Assembly (NCBI RefSeq): GCF_964340395.1 | Contig: NC_135565.1 | Coordinates: 1,642,501 to 1,706,500 of the forward strand | Source: Glandiceps talaboti | Lineage: Eukaryota > Hemichordata > Enteropneusta > Spengelidae | Reading direction: 5' to 3' | Length of the DNA stretch: 64,000 bases | Position numbers and translations under genes: made by a program | In this document: positions 43,094 through 55,369 of the stretch, in pieces | Layout: every line of letters starts with the position of its first letter | How positions within the stretch are numbered: position 1 is the stretch's first letter | Notes under the pieces: generated by a model | The model's input: only the letters and a program-made list of their open reading frames with translations | The model's database searches: none | What the model was told of the DNA's origin: nothing

Positions 43094-44205
43094 TAACGTT
43101 ATAACATAGCGTTAGCACATACAATAATAGTAACTGTACATTGAATAATACAGTATGCACATAATAACTTAAGGTTAGTACATAATAAACTATTCAATGC
43201 ACATAACATAGTGTTTGCACATACAATAATAGTAACTGTACATAATAAACTATTAAATGCACATAATAACAGTGTTTGCACATACAATAATAGTAACTGT
43301 ACATAATAAACTATTCAATGCACATAATAACATAGTGTTTGCACATACAATAATAGTAACTGTACATAATAAACTATTAAATGCACATAATATCATAGTG
43401 TTAGCACATACAATAATAGTAACTGTACATAATAAACTATTCAATGCACATAATAACAGTGTTTGCACATACAATAATAGTAACTGTACATAATAAACTA
43501 TTCAATGCACATAATAACATAGTGTTTACACATACAATAATAGTAACTGTACATAATAAACTATTAAATGCACATAATAACATAGTGTTTGCACATACAA
43601 TAATAGTAACTGTACATAATAAACTATTCAATGCACATAATAACATAGTGTTTACACATACAATAATAGTAACTACATAATAAACTATTAAATGCACATA
43701 ATAACATAGTGTTTGCACATACAATAATAGTAACTGTACATAATAAACTATTAAATGCACATAATAACATAGTGTTTGCACATACAATAATAATAACTGT
43801 ACATAATAAACTATTAAATGCACATAATAACATAGTGTTTGCACATACAATAATAGTAACTGTACATAATAAACTATTAAATGCACATAATAACAGTGTT
43901 TGCACATACAATAATAGTAACTGTACATAATAAACTATTCAATGCACATAATAACATAGTGTTTGCACATACAATAATAGTAACTGTACATAATAAACTA
44001 TTAAATGCGCATAATAACATAGCGTTTGCACATACAATAATATTAACTGTACATAATAAACTATTCAATGCACATAATAACATAGTGTTTGCACATACAA
44101 TAATAGTAACTGTACATAGAATAATACAGTATGCACATAATAACTTAAGGTAAGCACATAATAAACTATTCAATGCACATAATAACATAGTATTTGCACA
44201 TACAA
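43094..44205. repeat. 63-bp minisatellite, right arm, inverted, about 18 copies
   Basis: This is the reverse complement of the left-arm unit (cataataacatagtgtttgc acatacaataatagtaactg). It includes the same extended variant near 43140 and 44115. Confidence 0.97.
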
Positions 44206-44294
44206 TAATTGTAATTGCACACTTAAGTCAGTTGTGGCTTTCCATAGATGCCGCTACATCTCAGTATCGTTATTTTGCGGGTCGACAGGCCTAA

Positions 44295-44385
44295 GGGAGC
44301 GATCAGTTTTTTTACGGCCGGGGGTGGGCCGGTGACTTTTTTTCTGCAATTCATCCACAAAACAATCCCCCCCCCCCCCTGACAA
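44295..44385. mobile_element. Truncated left end of a Harbinger-like element
   Basis: TAA|GGGAGCGATCAG followed by a G-rich 'acggccgggggtgggccgg' resembles the left end of the complete element at 48439 (TAA|GGAACCGGTCAG...cggcggagggg). No right end is found before copy B starts. Confidence 0.4.
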
Positions 44386-46566
44386 ATAACAAGCGACATA
44401 TCGGTCAGAATAGTTTATTTTGGTAGCGATGTAATAAAGTGGCTAGTGCATGGTTTCATATGATGTCTCACTATAAAAGTTGGTAAAATATTGTACTTTT
44501 ATACCATAGTCACCATTTTATTAAAAAAATTACTGTTATAAAAATTACACAAAATCTCAGAAAAATAATGACTGGGAAATGTGCGCACGCACACACACAC
44601 AAAGGATTTTGAGGTTGACTATAAATAATTCCAGTGTCTTATAGCTTTAACCCTGGAAAATTTTAATAATGAATGAAATAAACTAGGGATCTAAAATAAT
44701 TTTGAGGCAATTCGAATTTCAATTTTCTAACAAATTTACCAAAAACACTGTCCATAAGCTTTAAATTGTCAACAACATTCAACTTGTAGTAGACATAACA
44801 TCGTCTAATATTTAAATTCACGGAGTGTCTTGTGACTGGCGCCTGTCAGCAGACTCGGCCAATTTTTTTTCATCATTCCATTGTATTTAAACCTTGTACT
44901 TGACATTTCGCAATATTTATAATTCTCAACAAAATACCTCAATATGCCTCACTTCGCTCGTACTCAAAGCAGCCCCGCGCGGTATGATCACTGACACTGA
45001 TGACATGATGAGAGAACCTTTTCGGATTTACATGTAAAACGGGGAAAGATACGCAAAACATAATGCAAAGTCTGAAGCCAAATTAAAGTTGTAATTATTT
45101 TAATTATTTTTACTTGCCAAATATTTGCATTTTGGAAATGGCAAGACATGTTCATGTCGATACATCACAGATAACTAACACTAGTTATCTGTGTTTACAT
45201 GTAAACTGTCGGCCAATAAACACAGTTTGGTCGATTCACTGTGCATACTGCTCTTAACTTCACCCGCACGCCTTTTAATATGGCCTAGGCATGCCTTGCC
45301 TTGCTTACGCGAGTTGTCTTCATTCTAGTTCACTGTCACTCCAAATTACCTACAATATCGAATTAATCACAAGTTACATGTTATCTGAAAACATCAAACT
45401 TTTATAGTGGGTCTAAAGTGTGATTTTAGTGAGTATCAAGAACTCCCACGTTAACTGGCTGTGGAAAATCGCCCGGTCGAACAAGGCCAATTTCAACTTC
45501 CGGGTCAAATCAGTCATTTTCTACCGGAAATTCTTGAACGGTCCGGACCGTTACACAACGATCCTACTAAATTTACTTGCCATGGTTATTTAAAACACAT
45601 AAAAATCCACCTTTTTGTGAAATTTGTAAACTTTCTGGTCCGTATTGAGGAAACTATGAGCGAAAAACCGGGTCGAAATTTCAGGGCCTCAAGTATGCGT
45701 CCTGAATTCGCCGGAAAATCGGTATTCCTAAATGTAATGCCAAAATTTATTTTGCTGGCACGAAAGAAGAGATGTCAGTTGAGGTTTAGGCGTTTTCAGT
45801 ATCTAAAATGGGGGACTCTAGTGAATGTTACGGCGAGTTGAAAATACCGAAAAATAAGGCCTGTGAGCAGCCATTCAAAGTGTCGCTATCTAGCTGGAGG
45901 ATAGATTGTATGCAAATGAGGATATTGTGGACTGGCTGATTATGTAGAATGGGTGCAAAATTTGGATTTGAAGTTTACAACCCTGTTTCGAACAAATTTA
46001 AACACTTGTCTTTTGGGCGCACAATGCGTAGAATTATGACTATTGCACATATTACATTGCTTGTTTGACGTCAATAGTGTCTTTTGAAAAGTGGCAGTTT
46101 ACTTAAAGTCTCGTGGACTGATTTCCAATATGGCGTCGGTCACAATGCTCATTAACATATTAATTTGTTTGTTGAATTACAAAAAAAAAAATTATAAAAA
46201 ATAGAAAAGAAGATGTGCTGACTTGAAATTAACAAATCTGAGTAAGCTACCCCCTGCGCATCAACACACCAGATATCAAAGCAATCTGATAAGTAGTATT
46301 TGAGGAGATGATGAAAATATCATTTTTTGAAAAAAAATAATAAAAATTGAAAATGGCACAGATCAACTTGGCATGAACAAATCTGAATAGCCTCCCCCCA
46401 GGGAACATGCACACCAAATATCGAAGAATTCTGACTTTCGCTTTCGGAGAAGATGATGAAAATATAAAAAGTTGACGGACACCAATGATTCACCTCATCT
46501 ATACCTCAATACCCACCTATACCTAAAGCTACGCTTTCAGCTTTCACTGACAGTGGAGCTAAAAAA
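44386..46566. repeat. Dispersed repeat, copy B
   Basis: It is homologous to copy A at 34422-36726. It lacks the 546-bp insertion and keeps about 390 bp (about 45510-45905) absent from A. That part contains an open frame (45461-45841, 126 codons) with no recognisable domain. It starts directly beside the inverted-array structure. Confidence 0.8.
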
Positions 46567-46569
46567 TAC

Positions 46570-47953
<1,384 letters not shown>

Positions 47954-48032
47954 GGGCCCAGATATAAAGGAAAATAACACATGAAAGTAAAAGGCATAAA
48001 AATGAAAAAGTACATTATACAAAATAAAGAGA

Positions 48033-48079
48033 CACACTCAGTCAGTCAGTCAGTCAGTCAGTCAGTCAGTCAGTCAGTC
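48033..48079. repeat. (CAGT)n microsatellite
   Basis: About 11 tandem cagt units. Confidence 0.95.
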
Positions 48080-48438
48080 AAGAACAGAATATTGTTCTTG
48101 TTCTTTCTGATTCTTCGGATTGACTCTCAAACAGACAACGAAAAATCAGTCAAAATTCTTTCTGTCTGCTTGATTATCAAAGTTACACAAATAGAGAAAT
48201 ATTGGCCCATTTTCGCTCTGTCTATTTGCTTGATTTGAAGACAGAAAGAAAGAAAGAATCGGCCCATTTTCGTACATACAGAAAGTCCATTTTTGTTTTC
48301 TAAACTTCATTGTTAGAGAGACAGAAAGAAAAATCGCCCATATTTGTTCTGTCTGATTCTATTGGGAAGAGACAGTTGGTCTTCTTTCTGTCTAATTGTT
48401 CGGAATGACTATCGAACAGCTGCAGGCAGAAGGAATAA
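48080..48438. repeat. Degenerate 80-90-bp repeats around 'ctgtctgattcttcgg'
   Basis: Loose repetition of 'ttctgtctg.ttgattatcaaa' and 'cggcccattttcg' units. The same motif resumes after the Harbinger-like element at 49711 ('tttctgttgatttgattatgaaacc'), so the element split this block. Confidence 0.5.
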
Positions 48439-49707
48439 GGAACCGGTCAGTTTCTTCGGCGGAGGGGGGGGGGTGGATTAGTAGAGGGTCACCCTGTTTT
48501 CGAAATTGGCAGTAGGGGCTAATCCTGTTTTGAAATTTGGATGGGGAGGGGGTCATTGTGTTTGGAGTTTGATGGAAGAAAAATATCCATGAACCTACTG
48601 TGGCATGACCTTGTCTGAACTGTGGAATTTTTTCTCGTCCCCATTTTAAAAAATTACTTCACCTGGAATGACGCTCAAATATTAACCTTTCTTACTTTAC
48701 ACATGCATATACAATGTATTACTTACCACACTAGTTACAGAACATATATGTCATGTAAATACTTGGGTATTTCACAATCAATGGCGAATATGCTTCACAT
48801 ATTGAACTTTGGGGCACATGTTGAAAGTTCCGTAACGGTACGGATAGTATATAACATTAATTTAAAGAAATTAATCTAAATTGTTCTACTCTTCAGTATA
48901 ATAAAAGGGATGCATTGTATACTTTCTATTTCGGACACTATATGTTATCGACACTACAAATCACTACATCTCATCAGATTCCAGTTTCTATTATCCATAA
49001 TACATGTAGTAGATATGAAGACCTTACATTCTCTAACATACCTGTATGTTTACTATATCTGCAACACTAAATACCACTATATACCAATGTTAGGGACACT
49101 GTATCATACAGTCTGTATGGCCCATTGTTATGTGTTATGCAAAACTCACTTGCAACGTACATTGACTTATCTTTTCGAAGCTGTGAAATATTATCTTACA
49201 TGTAAAGGCTGTGAATAACCTAAAATTGCCTTAGAGCCAAAACGTCTCCAGATCTGGTAGGGGAGACCTGCTATGACTACCGTACCCAAAAGGTCACTCA
49301 TGCATGCAGTCAACCAATAATCAGATGCACCAATTGTTTACTGTCATAATAGTATTAAACTCTTCTAAAACGTTAATTGCTAATTTTATATATACTGCCT
49401 TTTAGAGATGTGAAATTATTGCCAGGATAGTCTAAACCCTGTGTAGTCGATAATTTAGTGTGATGCTATCTTATAAAGTGTTTAGTCTAGCAGTCCACTC
49501 CTAGTCACGATCAAGTACTTGTCATGTAAATATAATATATCGGGGGAGGGGTGGTCACTATGTTTTAGAATTAAGTGATGAGGGGGTCAGCCTGTTTTCG
49601 GTTTGACAGATGGGGGAGGGGCCGGGGTCACTGACTTTCCGTCGGTCCGATGGAAAAATCCACTGACCCCCTCCCCACTCCCCAGGCTGCAGAACCTGAC
49701 CGGTCCC
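48439..49707. mobile_element. PIF/Harbinger-like non-autonomous element (1,269 bp)
   Basis: The left end GGAACCGGTCAGTTTCT and the right end (complement GGGACCGGTCAGGTTCT) are inverted repeats with two mismatches in 17. A TAA direct repeat flanks the element (48436-48438 and 49708-49710), the 3-bp duplication typical of Harbinger. Subterminal regions are G-rich on both sides. Two open plus-strand frames (48622-48879 and 48910-49218) show no DDE or Myb-like signature. Confidence 0.75.
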
Positions 49708-49710
49708 TAA

Positions 49711-52276
49711 TTTGTCCAAATTAATTTCTTTCTGTTGATTTGATTATGAAACCTCTGCTTGTTCCAGTTGAGTATCAAACAGGAAGAAAAATGTGGTCAA
49801 AATTCGAGGTTTTTTGTGTGGTCGATCATCAAATTATAGACAAAGAGTAAAAGGGATCCATATTCTTTCATTTTGTTCTAAATTGCAAACTGTAACTGCC
49901 ATTCTGAATGCAATAAACTACAGGACATTTACATGCTCTGCAGAATGACAGACTGACTATAGCAATACATATATATGCATACTTAGAAAGAAACATTGGT
50001 TGTCTTCGAGGTTAATATTAGGACGACAGGTGAATTTATCAATACATCTATCTAAATCCACTGGGTTAGGACGTCAGATGAATTTATCAATAAAACTATG
50101 TACATCCAGTCATATATATTTATTTGGACACATTGAGTCAGAACTAGCAAAGGGCATACCGCACACAAGCAATACACACAAACACAAAATTTGACCAACT
50201 AAGGGTAATTGACATTTTGCTGGGAGTCCGATGCGCCCTCTCCGACGACTTCCTGAGTAACACGCATACAGCAATGGCTGCGCCCTTATGAGAGGCGAAC
50301 GTAAATATATTTGATTATTTATGCCAGACTACACGTTGTGAATGTCGGCATTTTGTCAATCGTTACAAAATTTGAAGAAGAAAAATCGTTTGATGGATGA
50401 CAAATGTTTTCATCGTGGGTTATTTACTTTTATTTCCGTGTACACCTCCATGCCTTTGACTGCTTTGTTGTCACTTTTTGAATAAACCGTACTCCAGAGG
50501 GAAACCGGGTCTTGTAGTCTATAACAGTACAGTCTGCATAAAGTGTTCGTCTACTTAACTTATAATTGTCTTCATTTACTTCTTTTACACATCATCAAAC
50601 TCTCACGGAAGTATTGTGACCGACGAGTATCTTATCTTGGGGTCAAAGTACTTTTAAAAAAAAAAATAATCAAAGTAAAATAGAATAAAATTCTTACCAG
50701 CCAACCCTATTTTCTGAATTCATGTTATCGGAAACGTTTTTTATATTACCTATAATCTTTTAACATGCTTTCATTTCTTTATTTTCATAATTCATAGTAG
50801 GATTTCATTTAACCAGTACAGATCAAGAGATGTGAAATATTATGATAGCATAAAAATAACCTTCTGGCGTTATTTCCTAGCAAAGTTTTCAAACTGATTG
50901 ATCTCAGAGCTGAACGAATGAATTATCAAGATGATCTATCAAATAAAAAACTTCCAAAGTTACACAGAGTAATTTCACGCGTTCAGTAAAGTGCGCCACC
51001 AACGTTTAGAGTGAAATGAGTACATAGAACATAGTTGCTAACGGCAACAATAATACGATTCTGTGACACTTGTCATTCACTGTTTGTTCCATTACGAATC
51101 CATAATTCGGTTGTGTACAAAGACGATTTAAGCGGCAGCATGACCCTCTCTAAAATTGCCCCAGAAATGCACCAATTTGTAAGTAGAAAATAGAAAATAT
51201 CCAATCTTAAATGTATTGTACGGAAACTTGGAAAGTGTAGTATATTCCGTGAACAAATTCACTATATATTAAGTTGAGAGAAAACAGCGCCAACTACGTG
51301 GTTTACTCAAGGAAAAGGCTGAGATGTATGATACAGTATCTAGTTTTTCACTGCGTACCCTAAACATTTTTTTAAATATTCGAGAAAAAGATAAAATCGC
51401 CAGAAACAGTGGATGCAGAAACTGACATCAAGTTAACAAGACAATATAAAACTGTTCTTCCAATCTGTAATGGCACATGTACATTTGATGAGACGAAACC
51501 AATAACACACAGACCATATGGAACACAACGGAAAACAGCTATTTTTTGCACTCGTTTCCATGTCTGCTCTAATGTAATGTAGTATTAGTTATTTTACAGT
51601 GTTATAGTATGACAGAGCCCCACGGCCTCGCAATGGATGGTAGGGCATACAGAAGTTATTTTCACTTGTGATTCGGTTTATTCTGCCGCCGTATTTTCAC
51701 GAGCGATAGCGAGTACATTCGCTGGTGTCAAACATCAAAGGCTGGACAATCAAAGTACGTACCTTCGTACTATGTTACTATGTCTCAGGCGAGTGATTTA
51801 ATTACAACAATACAGGCCTTGTACGTATGCCATTCTTCATGATTTGGCAGAATTGTACCATGTGACTTCCGGTGCTGGTGACTTTAGATTACGCTTCCCC
51901 AGACTCTCAATTGGTTGGTCTCATATCAGATCCTCCAGCTGTGAGGGTCTGGGTAACCGAGACTGAGCAGTTTTAAAATCGGGTTGTCAAGCAGGGCAAT
52001 GTATCATTCTTTTTATTTGTAGGGTAGACTTTTATATTGACTAATCAATCGTTCAATACGGTACCATTTACTATAGATAGAGGTTATTAATAAATCATAA
52101 TAAAAACATGCGTATTTTGATCAATCAAAATAAATATATATGTGAATTATTGAATCAATTAACATATGAAATGTTCAACCAACCAACCAACCAACCAACC
52201 AACCGAGAAATCAACTGTCTTATGAAGCTTTCCACAGTTAATAAACTAGTTGTCTTGCCATTTCTTGCCCTAATAT
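49711..52276. other. Intergenic, no supported gene
   Basis: Features seen: a short duplication of 'gaatttatcaata' flanked by 'aggacg.cag' at 50030-50090; a (CCAA)n run at 52173-52205; and a CCCAGACTCTCA/TGAGGGTCTGGG near-inverted repeat at 51898-51953 that may be a transposon end. No convincing exon. Confidence 0.35.
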
Positions 52277-52549
52277 GTGGATAATGTTGTTCCACCTATT
52301 TTAGACAGAGAGTATATCTGGCCTGAATTACATTTCCGCGCAAATGCAAACCGAGGGAACGAGCAGAACTTAGGGAAGGGGTGGGGGCTGATGAGAAAAT
52401 ATTTTGTACACATTGTTTCCCAGTTCCCTCTTCCCTTCAAGCTCACAAAAAAAACCGTTGTCGCTGATTTTCATTTGTGCAGTTATATGGTATACTTCCC
52501 GTATTCTCGAGATGTACAAATGTATGATACACTAGACAGTATAAAATAA
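52277..52549 (+). other. Open frame of 90 codons, doubtful
   Basis: Begins MDNVVPPILDREYIWPELHF and ends TLDSIK. No domain, splice or poly(A) context was recognised. Confidence 0.15.
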
Positions 52550-53104
52550 CAGTGGTAATCGACTTCAGTGTTCATACATAATTAGAGATTTCTTTACAAA
52601 TAAGTGTGGGGTTTGCAAGGAGAGGTTGGATCGTAATCTATACTTGGAGATACTTAGCCAACCCCATTCAATTGTGGTTTGGCGCAGGAACAGCATCCCT
52701 TGATCACCCATGGGGAGTATTCTGGAATAGGGCTCAATCATTTGGTCACCTTGCCAAAATAAACCACAGGCTAGCATTGAAAGGGTTCTGGAAAATTCAT
52801 TAAACGGAATAATTTTTAACCGACACAATATGCACATTATGCAAGTTTTTCGATTTGCCAATCCCCTCTCAGCGCGACGGAGGATGTTTTTAGACATGGT
52901 ATATTTTACAAGTGTGTAAGTAATGTTTATGATAGTCCATATATGCTTTTCAAGTTACATTTTAAAGTCCCACAGATGCCGGATCGGAGAACTAGAAAGT
53001 TTACAAACCTGATACCAGTAAATATAATGTTTTTAAACACTGTGCTGTTCACAGATGTATAACAACGTATAGTGGTCTTTGTTGTAGTATTTTGAATATT
53101 GACT

Positions 53105-53287
53105 TTAATTTTCCAGATTGTCCACCTGACAATATTGATTTTATATATTTGCCTCGTAATGTGTTTTTAATGTACATTAAGTTAGTTTTGTTTGTTTGAT
53201 ATGCTTGTGTGTTTTGTATTCTTGAATTTTGCATTTTTAGGAGCCTGTAAATGGGACTTGCCGGCCTTCCGTGAAATAAATAAATAA
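53105..53287 (+). mobile_element. Possible 3' tail of a non-LTR retrotransposon
   Basis: 'gagcctgtaaatgggacttgccggcc' followed by 'aaataaataaataaa' looks like the end of a LINE with a short A-rich repeat tail. The upstream frames have no reverse transcriptase motifs. Confidence 0.3.
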
Positions 53288-53794
53288 ACTATATGTCAAC
53301 GAGTTGAGTAATTGGTAACAAAATACAACACCTTATTCCAAGACAATAGCCCCGTCACCACGTCCTGGTTTTCACATAATTGTATACATTACACTTTCAT
53401 TCAAACGGGGGGTCGACACATACATTCATAATTCATCAACAATACCGGTGCTTATCCGTCATTGCACGCATTTAGCGAGGAACGCTAGTCTATACCTTCA
53501 TTACACAGTGTTCACCCCCCTGTGCACGTTACATAAGTTTGTATTCCTGTAAAATAAAAGAATGTGGAGAAATCAACTCCGGACTTTTGATTGGTTGTTT
53601 GTCAAATGTAACACGTGTACTCCCTGTCAAGTGATTGACCAATTTGAAACAAACAACACCAACTAGTCTTACAAACACAATAGTTTTCCCTGCCACCACC
53701 TTTAAAGTGCATCTGGAGGGGTAGAGGAAAATTTTGATCCTCTAGGTCTGATTGGTTCATGGTTCTCGACAGGAATCTAACATCTTGGGTTGGG

Positions 53795-53802
53795 TATATA
53801 AA
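53795..53802 (+). promoter_or_regulatory. TATA box of the 53859 frame
   Basis: TATATAAA lies 57 nt before the ATG, with a tttTCAAACT initiator-like site about 25-30 nt downstream. Inverted CCAAT (ATTGG) is at about 53751 and CCAAT at about 53638. The spacing is that of a strong inducible promoter. Confidence 0.5.
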
Positions 53803-53858
53803 TGACGCGTGATACATTTTCAAACTGTCTTTGCGACTCCAGCAAACGATAAACAAAG

Positions 53859-54503
53859 ATGGATACTGGTATTGTGCTGCTCACCCTGGTCTATGTCGTC
53901 ATAGTGTATATCCGAAGCCTTGTACTGCTGAGAGTGGATGATGATAGAAGAATATTCCGATGTTTGGTATGGGTCCTGGATGCTGTATGCTGTCTACTTC
54001 GCTCACTGGTCGAAAAGAGGAAGTTGGAAGGAAAAATTGCAATGTGTATCACCGTATGGATGCTGTGTTTGCTTCAGATGTTTGTTCGCCGTTTAATAGA
54101 GACTGTTCGAGAATGGAAGTCAATGGTTTGCGTATTGGTTCGTCAATTTATCATGGTATGGTCCCTGCGAGAACGTCGACGGATGGTATATGAGATAAGT
54201 CGGTTTGCAATGTTTGTTCTTTCTGCTGCATTTGGGCCCGTTGTATGGGAATGGGGGCCATGGTGGCAATTTCGGCGCGGTACCTTTTTTGGCGGGAGGG
54301 TGGAGGCCCGGGTTGACAGGTTAGGATTTAGACGGTTTTGTCAGGAGGAAAATTTGTCATTTGTTGTTCAAGTGGCACAGACTGTAATATTCCCCATTTT
54401 CGAAAACATTAAGAACGCAAAATACAAATACAAAATACACATCAAAATTTATCTACGAATAAAAAATACAAATCAAAATTTATCGACAAACAAATTTGAA
54501 TAG
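53859..54503 (+). CDS. Intronless 214-residue putative membrane protein, unrecognised
   Basis: The ATG at 53859 follows AAAG (A at -3) about 35 nt after the presumed start site of a TATA promoter. The product is hydrophobic and basic: a predicted membrane segment at about residues 4-25 (GIVLLTLVYVVIVYIRSLVL), others near 59-76, 86-101 and 113-130, and a GPVVWEWGPWW motif. The last about 30 residues are Lys/Ile/Asn-rich from AT-rich DNA, and an AATAAA (54458) lies inside the frame, so the true 3' end is doubtful. No GTRAGT donor was seen. It could be a lineage-specific gene or a decayed copy of one. No family recognised. Confidence 0.4.
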   Translation: MDTGIVLLTLVYVVIVYIRSLVLLRVDDDRRIFRCLVWVLDAVCCLLRSLVEKRKLEGKIAMCITVWMLCLLQMFVRRLIETVREWKSMVCVLVRQFIMVWSLRERRRMVYEISRFAMFVLSAAFGPVVWEWGPWWQFRRGTFFGGRVEARVDRLGFRRFCQEENLSFVVQVAQTVIFPIFENIKNAKYKYKIHIKIYLRIKNTNQNLSTNKFE

Positions 54504-54734
54504 ATACGTCATACATAGTCATGTACACAAAGTTGTTCTCGGGTACCCAGATTCCTATAAATTCAGCCACCTCCGGTATACACATTTCTTTCACAACCGA
54601 AACAATTGTATTTTGCCATGTTCAAATGAAAAATCATTGATGTTTATATTAGACTATTTACCAAACACAAACTTGAAAACCATAATTGCCTATAACCACA
54701 GAACACCACTTCTATTTAGGGTCCCATACTAAAG

Positions 54735-54975
54735 TTACCCCAAAACTAGTAAACCAAATGTAAACTTAAAATAGGTTGTTCCTAGAAATACAGACTGTGC
54801 CACTTCTAATTAGGGTTCCCATTCTAAAATTAACAACTTTCGCAAAAACTAGTTAACTAAATGTAAACTTAAAATAGATTGTTTCTAGAAATACTGACTG
54901 TGCCACTTCTAATTAGGGTTAAAGTGTTCGCAAAATCTAGTTAGTTAGTTTTTTTTCAAGAAATACAAAGTTGAA
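54735..54975. repeat. About 113-bp tandem duplication, two copies and a remnant
   Basis: 'aaatgtaaacttaaaatag.ttgtt.ctagaaatac..actgtgccacttctaattagggtt' occurs twice, with a third partial match. Confidence 0.75.
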
Positions 54976-55041
54976 TCGAAATATTTCTTTCATTAAAATG
55001 CTAATCATACAAAATTAAAACCCGTGTATTTTGCTCTGCAG

Positions 55042-55349
55042 CGCATATTTTTTTCATTCATGTTACAAATTTAAGAGTTATTTCCGTAAAGACATTCTTC
55101 TTTGAAGATGATGAAAAAGATAAGTTTGTTTACAATATTACAAATATAGCTAATAACCACATGATAACCAACAATGTGTACCAAATTTATTTTTCGTTTT
55201 GTGATGGTCAGAACATTCATAAATTACAATACAAAATAATGTCACCGCTTCAGTTATACCCATGGTATAGTGATCAAATATATGTGTCTCAAAACCAAAT
55301 TAAGGCTTATGATCTCATCTTTTTGGTCAAAAGTCTATCATTAGATTAA
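55042..55349 (+). CDS. Candidate coding exon of the right-hand plus-strand gene
   Basis: The acceptor tattttgctctgcag|CG is strong. From a phase-1 entry the frame is open for 102 codons in AT-rich DNA, reading HIFFIHVTNLRVISVKTFFF then EDDEKDKFVYNITNIANNHM and SFCDGQNIHKLQYKIMSPLQ, up to TAA at 55347-55349. The last about 30 bases already belong to the satellite. Either the exon ends earlier at an unresolved donor (a weak phase-1 candidate is TATA|gtgatc near 55270) or the satellite has cut the gene. Family unknown. Confidence 0.4.
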
Positions 55350-55369
55350 GATGTATTCTGGATGTATTT

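Larger units (their letters stand above)
38403..44255. mobile_element. 5.85-kb structure with inverted minisatellite ends
   Basis: The outer ends 'atggaaagccacaactgact' (38411) and its complement (about 44240) are a near-perfect inverted repeat of about 50 bp. It continues inwards into 63-bp tandem arrays of opposite orientation (38433-39946 and 43094-44205). The enclosed 3.1 kb contains no recognisable transposase. It may be a large non-autonomous transposon or a palindromic duplication. I see no clear target-site duplication. Confidence 0.6.

Noticed and set aside
45461-45841. 126-codon plus-strand frame as a gene
   Set aside because: It is inside dispersed repeat copy B. The matching region is deleted in copy A and no domain is recognisable. 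It is kept only as a note under the repeat.
52565-52897. 110-codon minus-strand frame
   Set aside because: It overlaps an equally open plus-strand frame. There is no motif, splice site or promoter, and it lies just before a possible retrotransposon tail.
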